The notes below the pieces were generated by a model that was given only the letters and a program-made list of their open reading frames with translations, was not told where the DNA came from and made no database searches. Made by a program: the position numbers and the translations under genes. From positions 1 to 16,690 of the forward strand of contig JBOGED010000380.1 in the NCBI GenBank assembly GCA_050743625.1: a DNA stretch of 16,690 bases, in the 5' to 3' direction. Source of the DNA: JBOGED01 sp050743625 (GTDB taxonomy: Bacteria > Actinomycetota > Nitriliruptoria > Euzebyales > Egibacteraceae). Of this stretch, positions 1 through 6,926 are shown piece after piece. Every line of letters begins with the position of its first letter. The stretch's first letter is position 1.

Positions 1-2
1 GG

Positions 3-2834
3 GTCGGGGCGATCGACTACCCCGCCGAGTACCAAGGCTCGGATCCCCGCCGGCTGGCCGACATCGGCGTCGGCAAGGTCATTACTCTCACGTCGACGTA
101 TGACCACCGGGTCATCCAGGGTGCCGAGAGCGGGATGTTCCTGAAGGTCGTCCACGAGCTGCTGCTCGGCGAGCACGACTTCTACGACGAGATCTTCACC
201 AGCCTTCGGATGCCGTACGCGCCGGTCCGGTGGCACCGCGACGAGCATGCCGGTGGAAGCGCCGAGGACCGTATGGCCAAGCAGGTCGCGGTCGGCCGGC
301 TCGCCAACGCGTATCGCGTCCGCGGTCACCTGCTCGCGAACCTGAACCCCCTGGCCCACCGGTACACGCCGCTGCACCCCGAGCTGGATCTGCACACGTA
401 CGGCTTGACGATCTGGGATCTCGACCGCGAGTTCGCGACCGGCGGGTTGGGCGGCACCGAGCGGATGACGCTCGGGAGGATCCTCGGGGTGCTTCGCGAC
501 GCCTACTGCCGCACGGTCGGCGTCGAGTACATGCATATCCAATCCCCCGAGCAGAAGCAGTGGATCCAGGATCGGGTCGAGGGTGCGCCCATCCAGCTCA
601 AAGGAGACGAGCAACGGCATGTCCTCGGCCGGTTGAACGCCGCCGAGGCCTTCGAACGGTTCCTACACACGAAGTACCTCGGGCACAAACGCTTCAGCCT
701 TGAGGGCGCCGAGTCCACGATCCCGATGCTCGACGGGTTGCTCAACGCGGCGGGCGACGAGTACGGCATCACGCAGGCGGTCATGGGTATGGCCCATCGC
801 GGGCGTCTCAACGTGCTCGCGAACATCCTCGGCAAGCGGCTCAGGGACATCTTCTCGGAGTTCGAGGGGGAGCTGGATCCCGACTCAGTCCAAGGCTCCG
901 GTGACGTCCAGTACCACCTGGGCAAGAAGGGCACCCACCGGACGCTTGGAGGGGTCGAGGTCGCCGTCGAGCTCGCCTCAAACCCAAGCCACCTTGAGGC
1001 GGTCGACCCGGTCGTGGTCGGCATGGCCCGAGCTAGGCTCGACGCGCTGCCCGAAGGGGACCGGCGACGCGGGGCGGTCCTCCCGATCCTCATCCACGGG
1101 GACGCCGCCTTCGCGGGCCAGGGAGTCGTGGCCGAGACGCTCGCGTTGAGCCAGCTTCGCGGCTACCAAACCCACGGGACCGTGCATCTCATCATCAACA
1201 ACCAGCTCGGGTTCACGACCGCGCCGCACCAGTACCGGTCAGGTCAGTACGCGAGCGACGTCGCGAAGATGGTCCAGGCGCCGATCTTCCACGTGAACGG
1301 CGACGACCCCGAGGCGTGCGTGCGGGTCATGCGTCTGGCGCTCGACTTCCGCCAGCGGTTCGCGAAGGACGTCGTCGTCGACATGGTCTGCTACCGGCGG
1401 TGGGGTCATAACGAGGCGGACGAGCCGAGCTTCACCCAACCGATCATGTACCGCGCGATCGAGAACCGTCCCAGCGTCCGCACGCTCTACACCCAAGAGC
1501 TGGTCACCCGCGGCGACCTCACACCCGCGGAGGCCGAGGCGGCGCTGGCGGACTTCCGTGACCAGCTCGAGCAGGCGCTCCGGGACACCCGGGACTCGGC
1601 GCCGCCCGAGCCGCCCAAGGCACGCCACCCAGAGATCGTCGGCGTGCTGGCCCCGATAGAGACCGGCGTCCGGCGTCCAGTCCTCGACCGGATCCTGAAG
1701 GCGCTGACGAGCTGGCCGGAGGGCTTCCGGCCTCATCCGAAGCTGGTGAAGGCGCTTGAGCGGCGTGGGAATCAGCTGGCCGAAGACGCGGTCGACTGGG
1801 CGACGGGCGAGCTGCTCGCGTTCGGCGCTCTTGCGCTCGAAGGGGTACCCGTGCGGCTGGCCGGCCAGGACTCGCGCCGAGGAACGTTCAGCCAGCGCCA
1901 CTCAGTGCTCGTGGACTTCGACGCGAGCGAGGAGTACGTGCCACTGTCGGGTCTCGCGCCGGATCAGGCGCCGTTCACGATCTATGACTCGCCGCTCTCG
2001 GAGTTCGCGGCCTTGGGGTTCGAGTACGGCTACTCGGTGGCGAACACGGGCGCGCTCGTGTGCTGGGAAGGCCAGTTCGGCGACTTCGTCAACGGCGCCC
2101 AGGTCATCATCGACCAGTTCGTCGTGGCCGCCGAGGACAAGTGGCGGCAACGCTCAGGCCTCGTGATGCTGTTGCCCCACGGCTACGAGGGCCAAGGCGC
2201 CGAGCACTCGTCGGCACGCCTCGAGCGGTTCCTTACCTTGTGCGCCGAGGACAACATCCAGGTAGTCCAGCCGACGACCGCCGCCCAATACTTCCACGTG
2301 CTCCGCCGTCAGATGCACCGCGAGGTACGCAAGCCCCTTGTGGTGATGACCCCGAAATCGTTGCTGCGCGCGGGGACCGCGGCCTCTCCGGCGGCAGCGT
2401 TCACGTCGGGAACGTTCCGGGAGGTCCTGCCCGACCCCGAAGACCCCGAAGACCCAGGGGATCCGGGCGACGTGCGGCGGATCCTGCTCTGCAGCGGCAA
2501 GGTCGCCTACGATCTCCTCGCGCGGCGTGACCATCAGGGCGCGCCAGCCGTGGTCGTCCGCGTGGAGCAGCTGTACCCCTGGCCCGATGAGCAGATCCGT
2601 ACCCAGCTCGACCGTTATCCGGACACCGAGGAGGTGACCTGGGTGCAAGACGAGCCCGAGAACATGGGCGCGTGGACGTTCGTACACGGGCGGCTCCACC
2701 GGTTGCTCCGCGAGTCCGGTCCGCGCCTTCGCCACGTCTCCCGCTTCGAAAGCGGGAGCCCGGCCACCGGGCGGAAGACCATCCACGAGCAGGAGCGCGC
2801 CCAGCTCCTCGACGAGGCGTTCAAGGGGCTATGA
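3..2834 (+). CDS. kgd: multifunctional 2-oxoglutarate dehydrogenase E2/E1 (Kgd), 5'-truncated by the window
   Basis: The reading frame is open from the window's left edge, so the true start lies outside; 943 codons are visible, against about 1,230 in mycobacterial Kgd. The first ~45 codons are the end of an E2 succinyltransferase domain, with the DHR catalytic histidine at nt 105-107 in the sequence DHRVIQGAESG. The rest is a thiamine-diphosphate E1 domain: HRGRLNVLAN near nt 795-824, NPSHLEAVDP near nt 981, the cofactor-binding GDAAFAGQG at about nt 1098 followed by NNQ at nt 1197, CYRRWGHNEADEP near nt 1398, and LLPHGYEGQGAEHSSAR near nt 2169. Actinobacterial Kgd decarboxylates 2-oxoglutarate and feeds succinyl transfer in the TCA cycle, working with the pyruvate dehydrogenase machinery. 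A run of DPE/DPG units (nt 2433-2471) sits in a C-terminal loop. The stop overlaps the next start (ATGA). Confidence 0.96.
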   Translation, partial: VGAIDYPAEYQGSDPRRLADIGVGKVITLTSTYDHRVIQGAESGMFLKVVHELLLGEHDFYDEIFTSLRMPYAPVRWHRDEHAGGSAEDRMAKQVAVGRLANAYRVRGHLLANLNPLAHRYTPLHPELDLHTYGLTIWDLDREFATGGLGGTERMTLGRILGVLRDAYCRTVGVEYMHIQSPEQKQWIQDRVEGAPIQLKGDEQRHVLGRLNAAEAFERFLHTKYLGHKRFSLEGAESTIPMLDGLLNAAGDEYGITQAVMGMAHRGRLNVLANILGKRLRDIFSEFEGELDPDSVQGSGDVQYHLGKKGTHRTLGGVEVAVELASNPSHLEAVDPVVVGMARARLDALPEGDRRRGAVLPILIHGDAAFAGQGVVAETLALSQLRGYQTHGTVHLIINNQLGFTTAPHQYRSGQYASDVAKMVQAPIFHVNGDDPEACVRVMRLALDFRQRFAKDVVVDMVCYRRWGHNEADEPSFTQPIMYRAIENRPSVRTLYTQELVTRGDLTPAEAEAALADFRDQLEQALRDTRDSAPPEPPKARHPEIVGVLAPIETGVRRPVLDRILKALTSWPEGFRPHPKLVKALERRGNQLAEDAVDWATGELLAFGALALEGVPVRLAGQDSRRGTFSQRHSVLVDFDASEEYVPLSGLAPDQAPFTIYDSPLSEFAALGFEYGYSVANTGALVCWEGQFGDFVNGAQVIIDQFVVAAEDKWRQRSGLVMLLPHGYEGQGAEHSSARLERFLTLCAEDNIQVVQPTTAAQYFHVLRRQMHREVRKPLVVMTPKSLLRAGTAASPAAAFTSGTFREVLPDPEDPEDPGDPGDVRRILLCSGKVAYDLLARRDHQGAPAVVVRVEQLYPWPDEQIRTQLDRYPDTEEVTWVQDEPENMGAWTFVHGRLHRLLRESGPRLRHVSRFESGSPATGRKTIHEQERAQLLDEAFKGL

Positions 2835-4114
2835 GTTCGGAGGGACAGGACCTTTGCGCGTTCGTCGATGCCTCGCCCAGCCCGTACCATGCCGTCGCCG
2901 AGGTTGCGAGACGGTTACAGCTCGCCGGGTTCGCCGCGCTGGACGAGCGGGACCATTGGAAGCTGGCGCCAGGTGACCAGCGGTATGTGATCCGTGGTGG
3001 CGGGACGATCGCCGCGCTGCGCGTCGGGCAGGGTGACCCCGCGGTCGCCGGGTTCCGCGTGATCGGCGCTCACACCGACTCGCCGGCGTTCGCGGTCCGG
3101 CCACGGCCCGACGTGCGGCGGCATGGCTACCGGCTTGTGGGGGTCGAGCCATACGGCGGGGTCCTCTCCCACACGTGGATGGACCGAGACCTGACGCTCG
3201 CCGGTCGGGTCGCCGTCCGAGGGCCTGATGGCGCGCCGGACTCGCGCCTCGTGCGCCTTCCCGGGGCGCCGTTGCGGATCCCGTCTCTCGCGATCCACCT
3301 GAACCGTGAGATCCGTGACCAGGGGCTGAAGCTCAACCCGGCCCAACATCTCGTGCCGGTGTGGGCAACGGATCATGGAGCTGAGCGTGGGTTGGTGGAG
3401 GCGTTGGCGGAGGAGATCGGGGTGGAGGCGGACGCGGTGCTCGGCCACGACCTCGTCACCGCGGACACCCAGCCTCCCGCGCTGGGGGGCCCTGACGGCG
3501 AATGGGTGTTGGCGCCGCGCCTGGACAACCTCGCGTCGTGCCACGGGGGTATCGAGGCGCTGACTCGGGCTGGTCGTGGTGACGCCACCCAGATGCTCGT
3601 GTTCAACCACCACGAGGAGGTCGGGAGCGGCAGCGCCGCGGGCGCGCGCGGGCCGTTCCTGGAGGAGCTGCTCTACCGGGTCCTCGCCGCCATGGGAGAG
3701 AACGACCGACAGTCCGTCGCCCGCGCCATCGCGGGGTCATGGCTGGTGTCGGCCGACATGGCGCACGCGCTGCACCCCAACTACGCGGACCGGCACGATC
3801 CCGACCACCAGCCTCGGTTCGGCGGTGGGCCGGTGCTCAAGGTCAACGCCAACCAGGCCTACGCCACCGACGCGTCCTCGGGCGGCTGGTTCGCCGCACG
3901 CTGCGCCGACGCCGCCGTGCCGTGGCAACACTTCGTCTCACGCGCCGACCTGGCCTGCGGCTCGACGATCGGACCGATCACGGCCACGCGACTGGGGGTC
4001 GCCACCGTCGACGTGGGCAATCCCCTCCTGTCGATGCACTCATGCCGCGAGCAAGCCGCTGTCGCCGACATCGCGCCGATGATTCAAGTACTGCAGGCCC
4101 ATCTCGTCACGTAA
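2831..4114 (+). CDS. apeB: M18 family metallo-aminopeptidase
   Basis: The 427-residue product has the full M18 (aspartyl aminopeptidase-like) metal-site set. His81 lies in GAHTDSP, Asp232 in LDNLASCHGG, Glu262-Glu263 in NHHEEVGSGSAAGARG, Asp309 in SADMAHALHPNY, and His403 in MHSCRE. M18 enzymes are cytosolic, dinuclear-zinc, oligomeric peptidases that remove N-terminal residues, often acidic ones. The length equals the bacterial family norm of about 430. The ATG at 2831 overlaps the kgd stop by 4 nt and gives the usual N-terminus (DASPSPYHAV a few residues in). A longer in-frame extension back to 2672 runs through kgd coding sequence and is unlikely. The overlap implies translational coupling with kgd. 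Substrate preference cannot be read from sequence. Confidence 0.95.
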   Translation: MSSEGQDLCAFVDASPSPYHAVAEVARRLQLAGFAALDERDHWKLAPGDQRYVIRGGGTIAALRVGQGDPAVAGFRVIGAHTDSPAFAVRPRPDVRRHGYRLVGVEPYGGVLSHTWMDRDLTLAGRVAVRGPDGAPDSRLVRLPGAPLRIPSLAIHLNREIRDQGLKLNPAQHLVPVWATDHGAERGLVEALAEEIGVEADAVLGHDLVTADTQPPALGGPDGEWVLAPRLDNLASCHGGIEALTRAGRGDATQMLVFNHHEEVGSGSAAGARGPFLEELLYRVLAAMGENDRQSVARAIAGSWLVSADMAHALHPNYADRHDPDHQPRFGGGPVLKVNANQAYATDASSGGWFAARCADAAVPWQHFVSRADLACGSTIGPITATRLGVATVDVGNPLLSMHSCREQAAVADIAPMIQVLQAHLVT

Positions 4115-4139
4115 AGGCCTGATGTCTGCCGGCATTTTC

Positions 4140-4152
4140 CTGCACTGTGCAG
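4140..4152. repeat. small palindrome ahead of the AI-2E-family gene
   Basis: CTGCAC and GTGCAG are perfect 6-base inverted arms around a single T. The palindrome lies 26 nt after the aminopeptidase stop and 48 nt before the preferred ATG at 4200. It is short enough to be chance, but could be an operator or a weak hairpin. It would fall inside the coding region if translation began at the alternative ATG at 4122. Confidence 0.3.
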
Positions 4153-4186
4153 ACTGGGTGGGGGGGCGGGGGTCCAGCCGAGCGCG

Positions 4187-4192
4187 TACGCT
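4187..4192 (+). promoter_or_regulatory. possible -10 box for a leaderless AI-2E-family transcript
   Basis: TACGCT fits the actinobacterial -10 pattern TANNNT and ends exactly 7 nt before the ATG at 4200, so the transcript would begin at the start codon. No Shine-Dalgarno sequence precedes that ATG, which agrees with a leaderless message. No good -35 box is visible. The same geometry is seen upstream of the nitroreductase at 15922. Confidence 0.35.
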
Positions 4193-4199
4193 GCCCCGT

Positions 4200-5294
4200 A
4201 TGGCTGTCACGCAGCGCGCGACCATGGAGCCGGGTACCGCGGCGAAGCCGCCGCTCGCCTCGCACCGGCTCGTACGCGCTGGCGCGTACTCGTGGGCGAT
4301 CCTCGGCCTGCTCGGGTTGGTAGTCGTCGGCGCGATCGTGCTCGGCCGGTTGATGGTGATCGTCGTGCCGCTCGTGCTCGCGCTGTTTCCGGCCGCGGTG
4401 CTCAGCCCCCTGACACGGCGGCTGATGGACCGGCGGGTACCGCCCGCCCTCGCGGCATTGCTTGTGCTGTTCGGTGCGCTGGGATTGGTCGCGGGTGTCT
4501 TCACGTTTATCGCACCCCAGGTCCAGCGAGAGCTCGGCGACGTGGGAGCCAGCCTCCAACAGGGATATGGCCAGATTGGCCAGTTCCTGCAAAGCGGGCC
4601 GTTCGGCCTCGCTCCCATCAACCTGGACCAGCTCGTTGGCCGGCTCCCCGAGCAGCTGGGGCAGGTCGAAGGCCTGGGTGGCAGGGCGATCGAGGTCGTG
4701 TCCTTAGTCGCCGAGGGCTTCGCCGGTTTCGTGCTCCTGCTGTTCGCGCTGTTCTTCTATCTCAAGGACGGCCCCAAGATCGGGGCCTGGCTGCGTAGCC
4801 TGTTCCCCGCGCCGGCCCAAGACGACGCCGAGCAGATCGGTGGGGTCGTGTGGCTCACCATCGGGGGGTACATCCGGGGGCAGCTCCTCATCGCCCTGGT
4901 CGACGCGGTCTTCATCGGGATCGGGCTGTTCGCCCTCCGCATACCGCTCGCGCTGCCACTGGCGGTGTTCGTGTTCTTCGGCGCGCTGTTCCCCATCGTC
5001 GGCGCGATCGCGTCCGGTTTCGTGGCCGTGGTGGTCGCGTTGGCGACCGAAGGCGTGACCCGGGCGCTGCTCGTCCTGCTGCTGATCGTGGCGGTCCAGC
5101 AGCTTGAGAGCCACCTCCTCGCCCCCATCGTGCTCGGCAGGTCCACCCAGTTGCACCCGCTCGCGGTCATCTCCGCCTTGACCGCCGGAGGCGTCTTGCT
5201 CGGCGTGCTGGGCGCGTTCATTGCCGTCCCCGTCGCGGCAAGCGTCGCCCGTGCGATCGGCTACCTCCGCGGCCGAGAACCGGCGCCCGGCTGA
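4200..5294 (+). CDS. AI-2E transporter family (UPF0118/PerM-like) membrane protein
   Basis: The 364-residue product is rich in hydrophobic segments. Two closely spaced helices cover about residues 30-66 and a third about 82-105. A soluble stretch of about 75 residues follows (QVQRELGDVGASLQQGYGQIGQFLQ is typical of the family's extracytoplasmic part). Then comes LLLFALFFYLKDG and a C-terminal bundle with GGYIRGQLLIALVDAVFIGIG and QQLESHLLAPIVLGRS, the hallmark region of this family. Members have been linked to export of autoinducer-2 or to sodium/proton exchange; the substrate here is unknown. I prefer ATG 4200, because codons 4122-4199 have poor third-position GC and encode an unlikely leader. 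ATG 4122, with AAAGG upstream, is the alternative and adds 26 residues. It lies downstream of the aminopeptidase gene on the same strand. Confidence 0.88.
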   Translation: MAVTQRATMEPGTAAKPPLASHRLVRAGAYSWAILGLLGLVVVGAIVLGRLMVIVVPLVLALFPAAVLSPLTRRLMDRRVPPALAALLVLFGALGLVAGVFTFIAPQVQRELGDVGASLQQGYGQIGQFLQSGPFGLAPINLDQLVGRLPEQLGQVEGLGGRAIEVVSLVAEGFAGFVLLLFALFFYLKDGPKIGAWLRSLFPAPAQDDAEQIGGVVWLTIGGYIRGQLLIALVDAVFIGIGLFALRIPLALPLAVFVFFGALFPIVGAIASGFVAVVVALATEGVTRALLVLLLIVAVQQLESHLLAPIVLGRSTQLHPLAVISALTAGGVLLGVLGAFIAVPVAASVARAIGYLRGREPAPG

Positions 5295-5375
5295 GAGTGA
5301 GCTTCGGGAATCCTGCCCGGCGTGGATTGGTTGACTTCTTGGACGCCAGCCGCATTGCGACGATCGGATGATCCC

Positions 5376-5999
5376 ATGGTCGAGCGTGTCCGCTTCCACT
5401 TTGACCCCATCTGCCCCTGGTGCTATCAGGCAGCGCGCTGGATCTGGCGGCTCGTCGAGCTCGGCGAGGTCGAGGCTGACTGGGCGGTGTTCAGCCTGGC
5501 GATCGCCAATGACGGAAACGAAGAGTCCCGCGTGAAGCGCCACGATCGCTCCGAGCCGGCGCTGCGTACCGTGATCGCCGTGCGCGAGCGGCACGGCCGC
5601 GAGGCGGTCGGCGAGTTCTACCGGCAGCTCGGGCGTCGAGTCCACGAGCGGGGAGAGCCGCTGGAGGAGCTCGAGACCGTCAAGGGCGCACTATCCGACG
5701 CTGGTCTCGACGTCGCGCTGTGCGAGAAGGCGATGAGCGACGACGCGACGCGAACGGCGTTCATGGCCGAGCACGACGCCCTCGTCCAGCGCACCCGCAG
5801 CTTCGGCGTCCCCACGATCGTGCTCGACGGCGGCGACGGGCCGGCGATCTTCGGCCCCGTGATCGCGCAGGTGCCATCCGACGAGGAGGCCGTCCATCTG
5901 TGGCGGCACGTCTCGTGGCTCGTCCGCCATGACGCGTTCGCCGAGCTGAAGCGCGACCGCACCGACATCACCGACCTCGCGTCATTCCGCCCACGCTAA
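5376..5999 (+). CDS. DsbA-family oxidoreductase, mycothiol-dependent nitroreductase (Rv2466c) type
   Basis: The protein is 207 residues, the same length as M. tuberculosis Rv2466c. It opens with the family signature FHFDPICPWCYQAARWI, which places the CPWC redox pair at Cys13 and Cys16 in a thioredoxin fold. Further shared features are FSLAIAN near residue 46, a helical insertion domain, the cis-proline loop GVPTIV, IFGPVIAQVPS, and a C-terminal HDAFAELKRDRTD. Rv2466c uses mycothiol for reduction and can reduce nitro-compounds; that activity is inferred here from similarity recalled from memory. I chose ATG 5376 because it matches the family N-terminus. A GTG at 5322 would add 18 residues. 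The gene's end overlaps the stop of the opposing aminotransferase gene. Confidence 0.85.
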   Translation: MVERVRFHFDPICPWCYQAARWIWRLVELGEVEADWAVFSLAIANDGNEESRVKRHDRSEPALRTVIAVRERHGREAVGEFYRQLGRRVHERGEPLEELETVKGALSDAGLDVALCEKAMSDDATRTAFMAEHDALVQRTRSFGVPTIVLDGGDGPAIFGPVIAQVPSDEEAVHLWRHVSWLVRHDAFAELKRDRTDITDLASFRPR

Positions 6000-6823
6000 C
6001 CCCCGCAGGGATAAGCGCCGAGTCGCGCGGCGCGCAAGGAGTCCGACAGCTTGTCGCGGATGGGCGTGGAGCCGCCCAACCGGAGATCTCCAACCCGATG
6101 GACCGCCTCGACGTCCCTTCCCGCTGAGCAGATCATGAGCTCGCTCGCGCCGGCAAGATCGTCGACGGTCCAACGCCCTTGCTCGACAGGCCAGGGAGCA
6201 GATTCACGCAGCGTCCGGAGGGTGATGGAGTCGACAATGCCGAGGTCGATGGCGGGCATTCGCACGATCCCGCCCGCCACCCAGAGCACGGCGAACGTCG
6301 GGCCCTCCAGGACCCAGCCCTCGGTCGCCACGAGCAGCGCGTCGTCGCCGCCGGCGGCGCGGGCCGCGCGGGCCGCCACCATGTTGTGGGCATAGGACAT
6401 CGTCTTCGCTCCGGCGGGACCGTACGCGCCGAGCGGGCGGATCCAGGGGGCCGGCTGTGGGACGAGATGGCGGATCGGCGGGCGGATCGGTGGGTCCGAG
6501 AGGGTGACGACCCTCGCCCCCGAGCCGGTCACATAGATCCGGAGCAGCCCGTCCGCCTGACCGGCGCCCGCTAGCAGCGTACCGATGTCGGTCGCGATGC
6601 CCTCGGCGTCAGGCGCGGGCAGCCGCAGCGCGAGCGAGGACGCCGCGAGCCGCCGCAGATGGTCGGCCACGCGGAACGCTCGCCCGCCCCACACGCCGAT
6701 GGTCTCGAAGACGCCGTCGCCGCGTGCCGCACCGTCGTCGGTGATCGCGAGGAATGCCTGGTCGAGAGGCACGATCCGCCCGTCGAGGACCGCCTTGCCC
6801 GGCTGGTCCGCGATCCTTCCCAC
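5996..6823 (-). CDS. class IV aminotransferase (aminodeoxychorismate lyase / branched-chain aminotransferase fold)
   Basis: This PLP enzyme has 275 residues. The fold-type-IV signatures are ARGDGVFETIGVWGGRAFRVADHLRRL (residues 33-59), the PLP-binding lysine Lys140 in AKTMSYAHNMVAA, and Glu173 in VLEGPTFAVLW, which holds the pyridine nitrogen. Within class IV the sequence could be a 4-amino-4-deoxychorismate lyase (PabC, folate), a branched-chain or D-amino-acid aminotransferase; I cannot decide, and no pabA/pabB neighbour is visible. The only start between the upstream TAA and the domain is GTG 6823, whose G is also the last base of the ribosome-binding sequence AGGAGG. The gene is divergent from the peptide transporter operon and ends in a 4-nt tail-to-tail overlap with the CPWC gene. 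Confidence 0.88.
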   Translation of the reverse strand: MGRIADQPGKAVLDGRIVPLDQAFLAITDDGAARGDGVFETIGVWGGRAFRVADHLRRLAASSLALRLPAPDAEGIATDIGTLLAGAGQADGLLRIYVTGSGARVVTLSDPPIRPPIRHLVPQPAPWIRPLGAYGPAGAKTMSYAHNMVAARAARAAGGDDALLVATEGWVLEGPTFAVLWVAGGIVRMPAIDLGIVDSITLRTLRESAPWPVEQGRWTVDDLAGASELMICSAGRDVEAVHRVGDLRLGGSTPIRDKLSDSLRAARLGAYPCGG

Positions 6824-6828
6824 CTCCT
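6823..6828 (-). promoter_or_regulatory. Shine-Dalgarno sequence that touches the aminotransferase start codon
   Basis: On the minus strand AGGAGG is immediately followed by TG, so the annotated GTG begins inside it. The spacing is ideal (8 nt) for the ATC at 6814-6812, codon 4 of the reading frame. No ATG, GTG or TTG exists in frame upstream before the TAA at 6853-6851. Confidence 0.6.
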
Positions 6829-6891
6829 GTTCGGGTACGGTGACGCAGCTTTACTTCACGTAGCCTTACGATGCACAGCGTTCGACCAGAA

Positions 6892-6905
6892 TGCCCCACG
6901 GGGCA
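6892..6905. promoter_or_regulatory. candidate operator palindrome upstream of the peptide-transporter operon
   Basis: TGCCCC and GGGGCA are perfect 6-base inverted arms separated by AC. They lie 10 nt before the operon's ribosome-binding site and downstream of the AT-richer tract. The position suits a repressor site or a leader hairpin. No regulator gene is adjacent in this window. Confidence 0.4.
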
Positions 6906-6914
6906 CATCAGGGC

Positions 6915-6920
6915 AGGAGG
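6915..6920 (+). promoter_or_regulatory. ribosome-binding site fixing the binding-protein start
   Basis: AGGAGG ends 6 nt before the GTG at 6927. This makes that GTG the start rather than the in-frame ATG at 6891, which lies upstream of the site and would place charged residues ahead of the signal peptide. Confidence 0.8.
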
Positions 6921-6926
6921 CCACCG

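Larger units (their letters stand above)
6824..6926. promoter_or_regulatory. divergent promoter region between aminotransferase and peptide-transporter operon
   Basis: These 103 bp must carry at least part of the promoter for the operon on the right and the aminotransferase on the left. The stretch around 6850-6872 is locally AT-richer (TTTACT, TACGAT). I could not pair a convincing -35 with a -10 at 16-18 bp on either strand. A 14-bp palindrome lies at 6892-6905. Confidence 0.5.

Noticed and set aside
1239..1901. Minus-strand open frame inside kgd
   Set aside because: It lies opposite conserved E1 domain sequence and shows no recognisable motif.
2672..2830. N-terminal extension of the aminopeptidase
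   Set aside because: It overlaps kgd in another frame and is not part of the M18 family; ATG 2831 gives the expected length.
5331..5336. TTGACT as a -35 box for the CPWC gene
   Set aside because: No acceptable -10 box lies 16-18 bp downstream, so a promoter cannot be supported from this hexamer alone.
4704..5645. Long minus-strand open frame crossing the AI-2E-family gene and the CPWC gene
   Set aside because: It is antisense to two clearly recognised proteins, its residues are low-complexity (His/Asp/Glu/Arg/Gln-rich), and it matches no family; this is a common artefact of high-GC coding sequence.
6859..6870. CGTA-GCCT-TACG inverted repeat in the divergent region
   Set aside because: The arms are only 4 bp and could easily be chance; the 6892-6905 palindrome is better supported.
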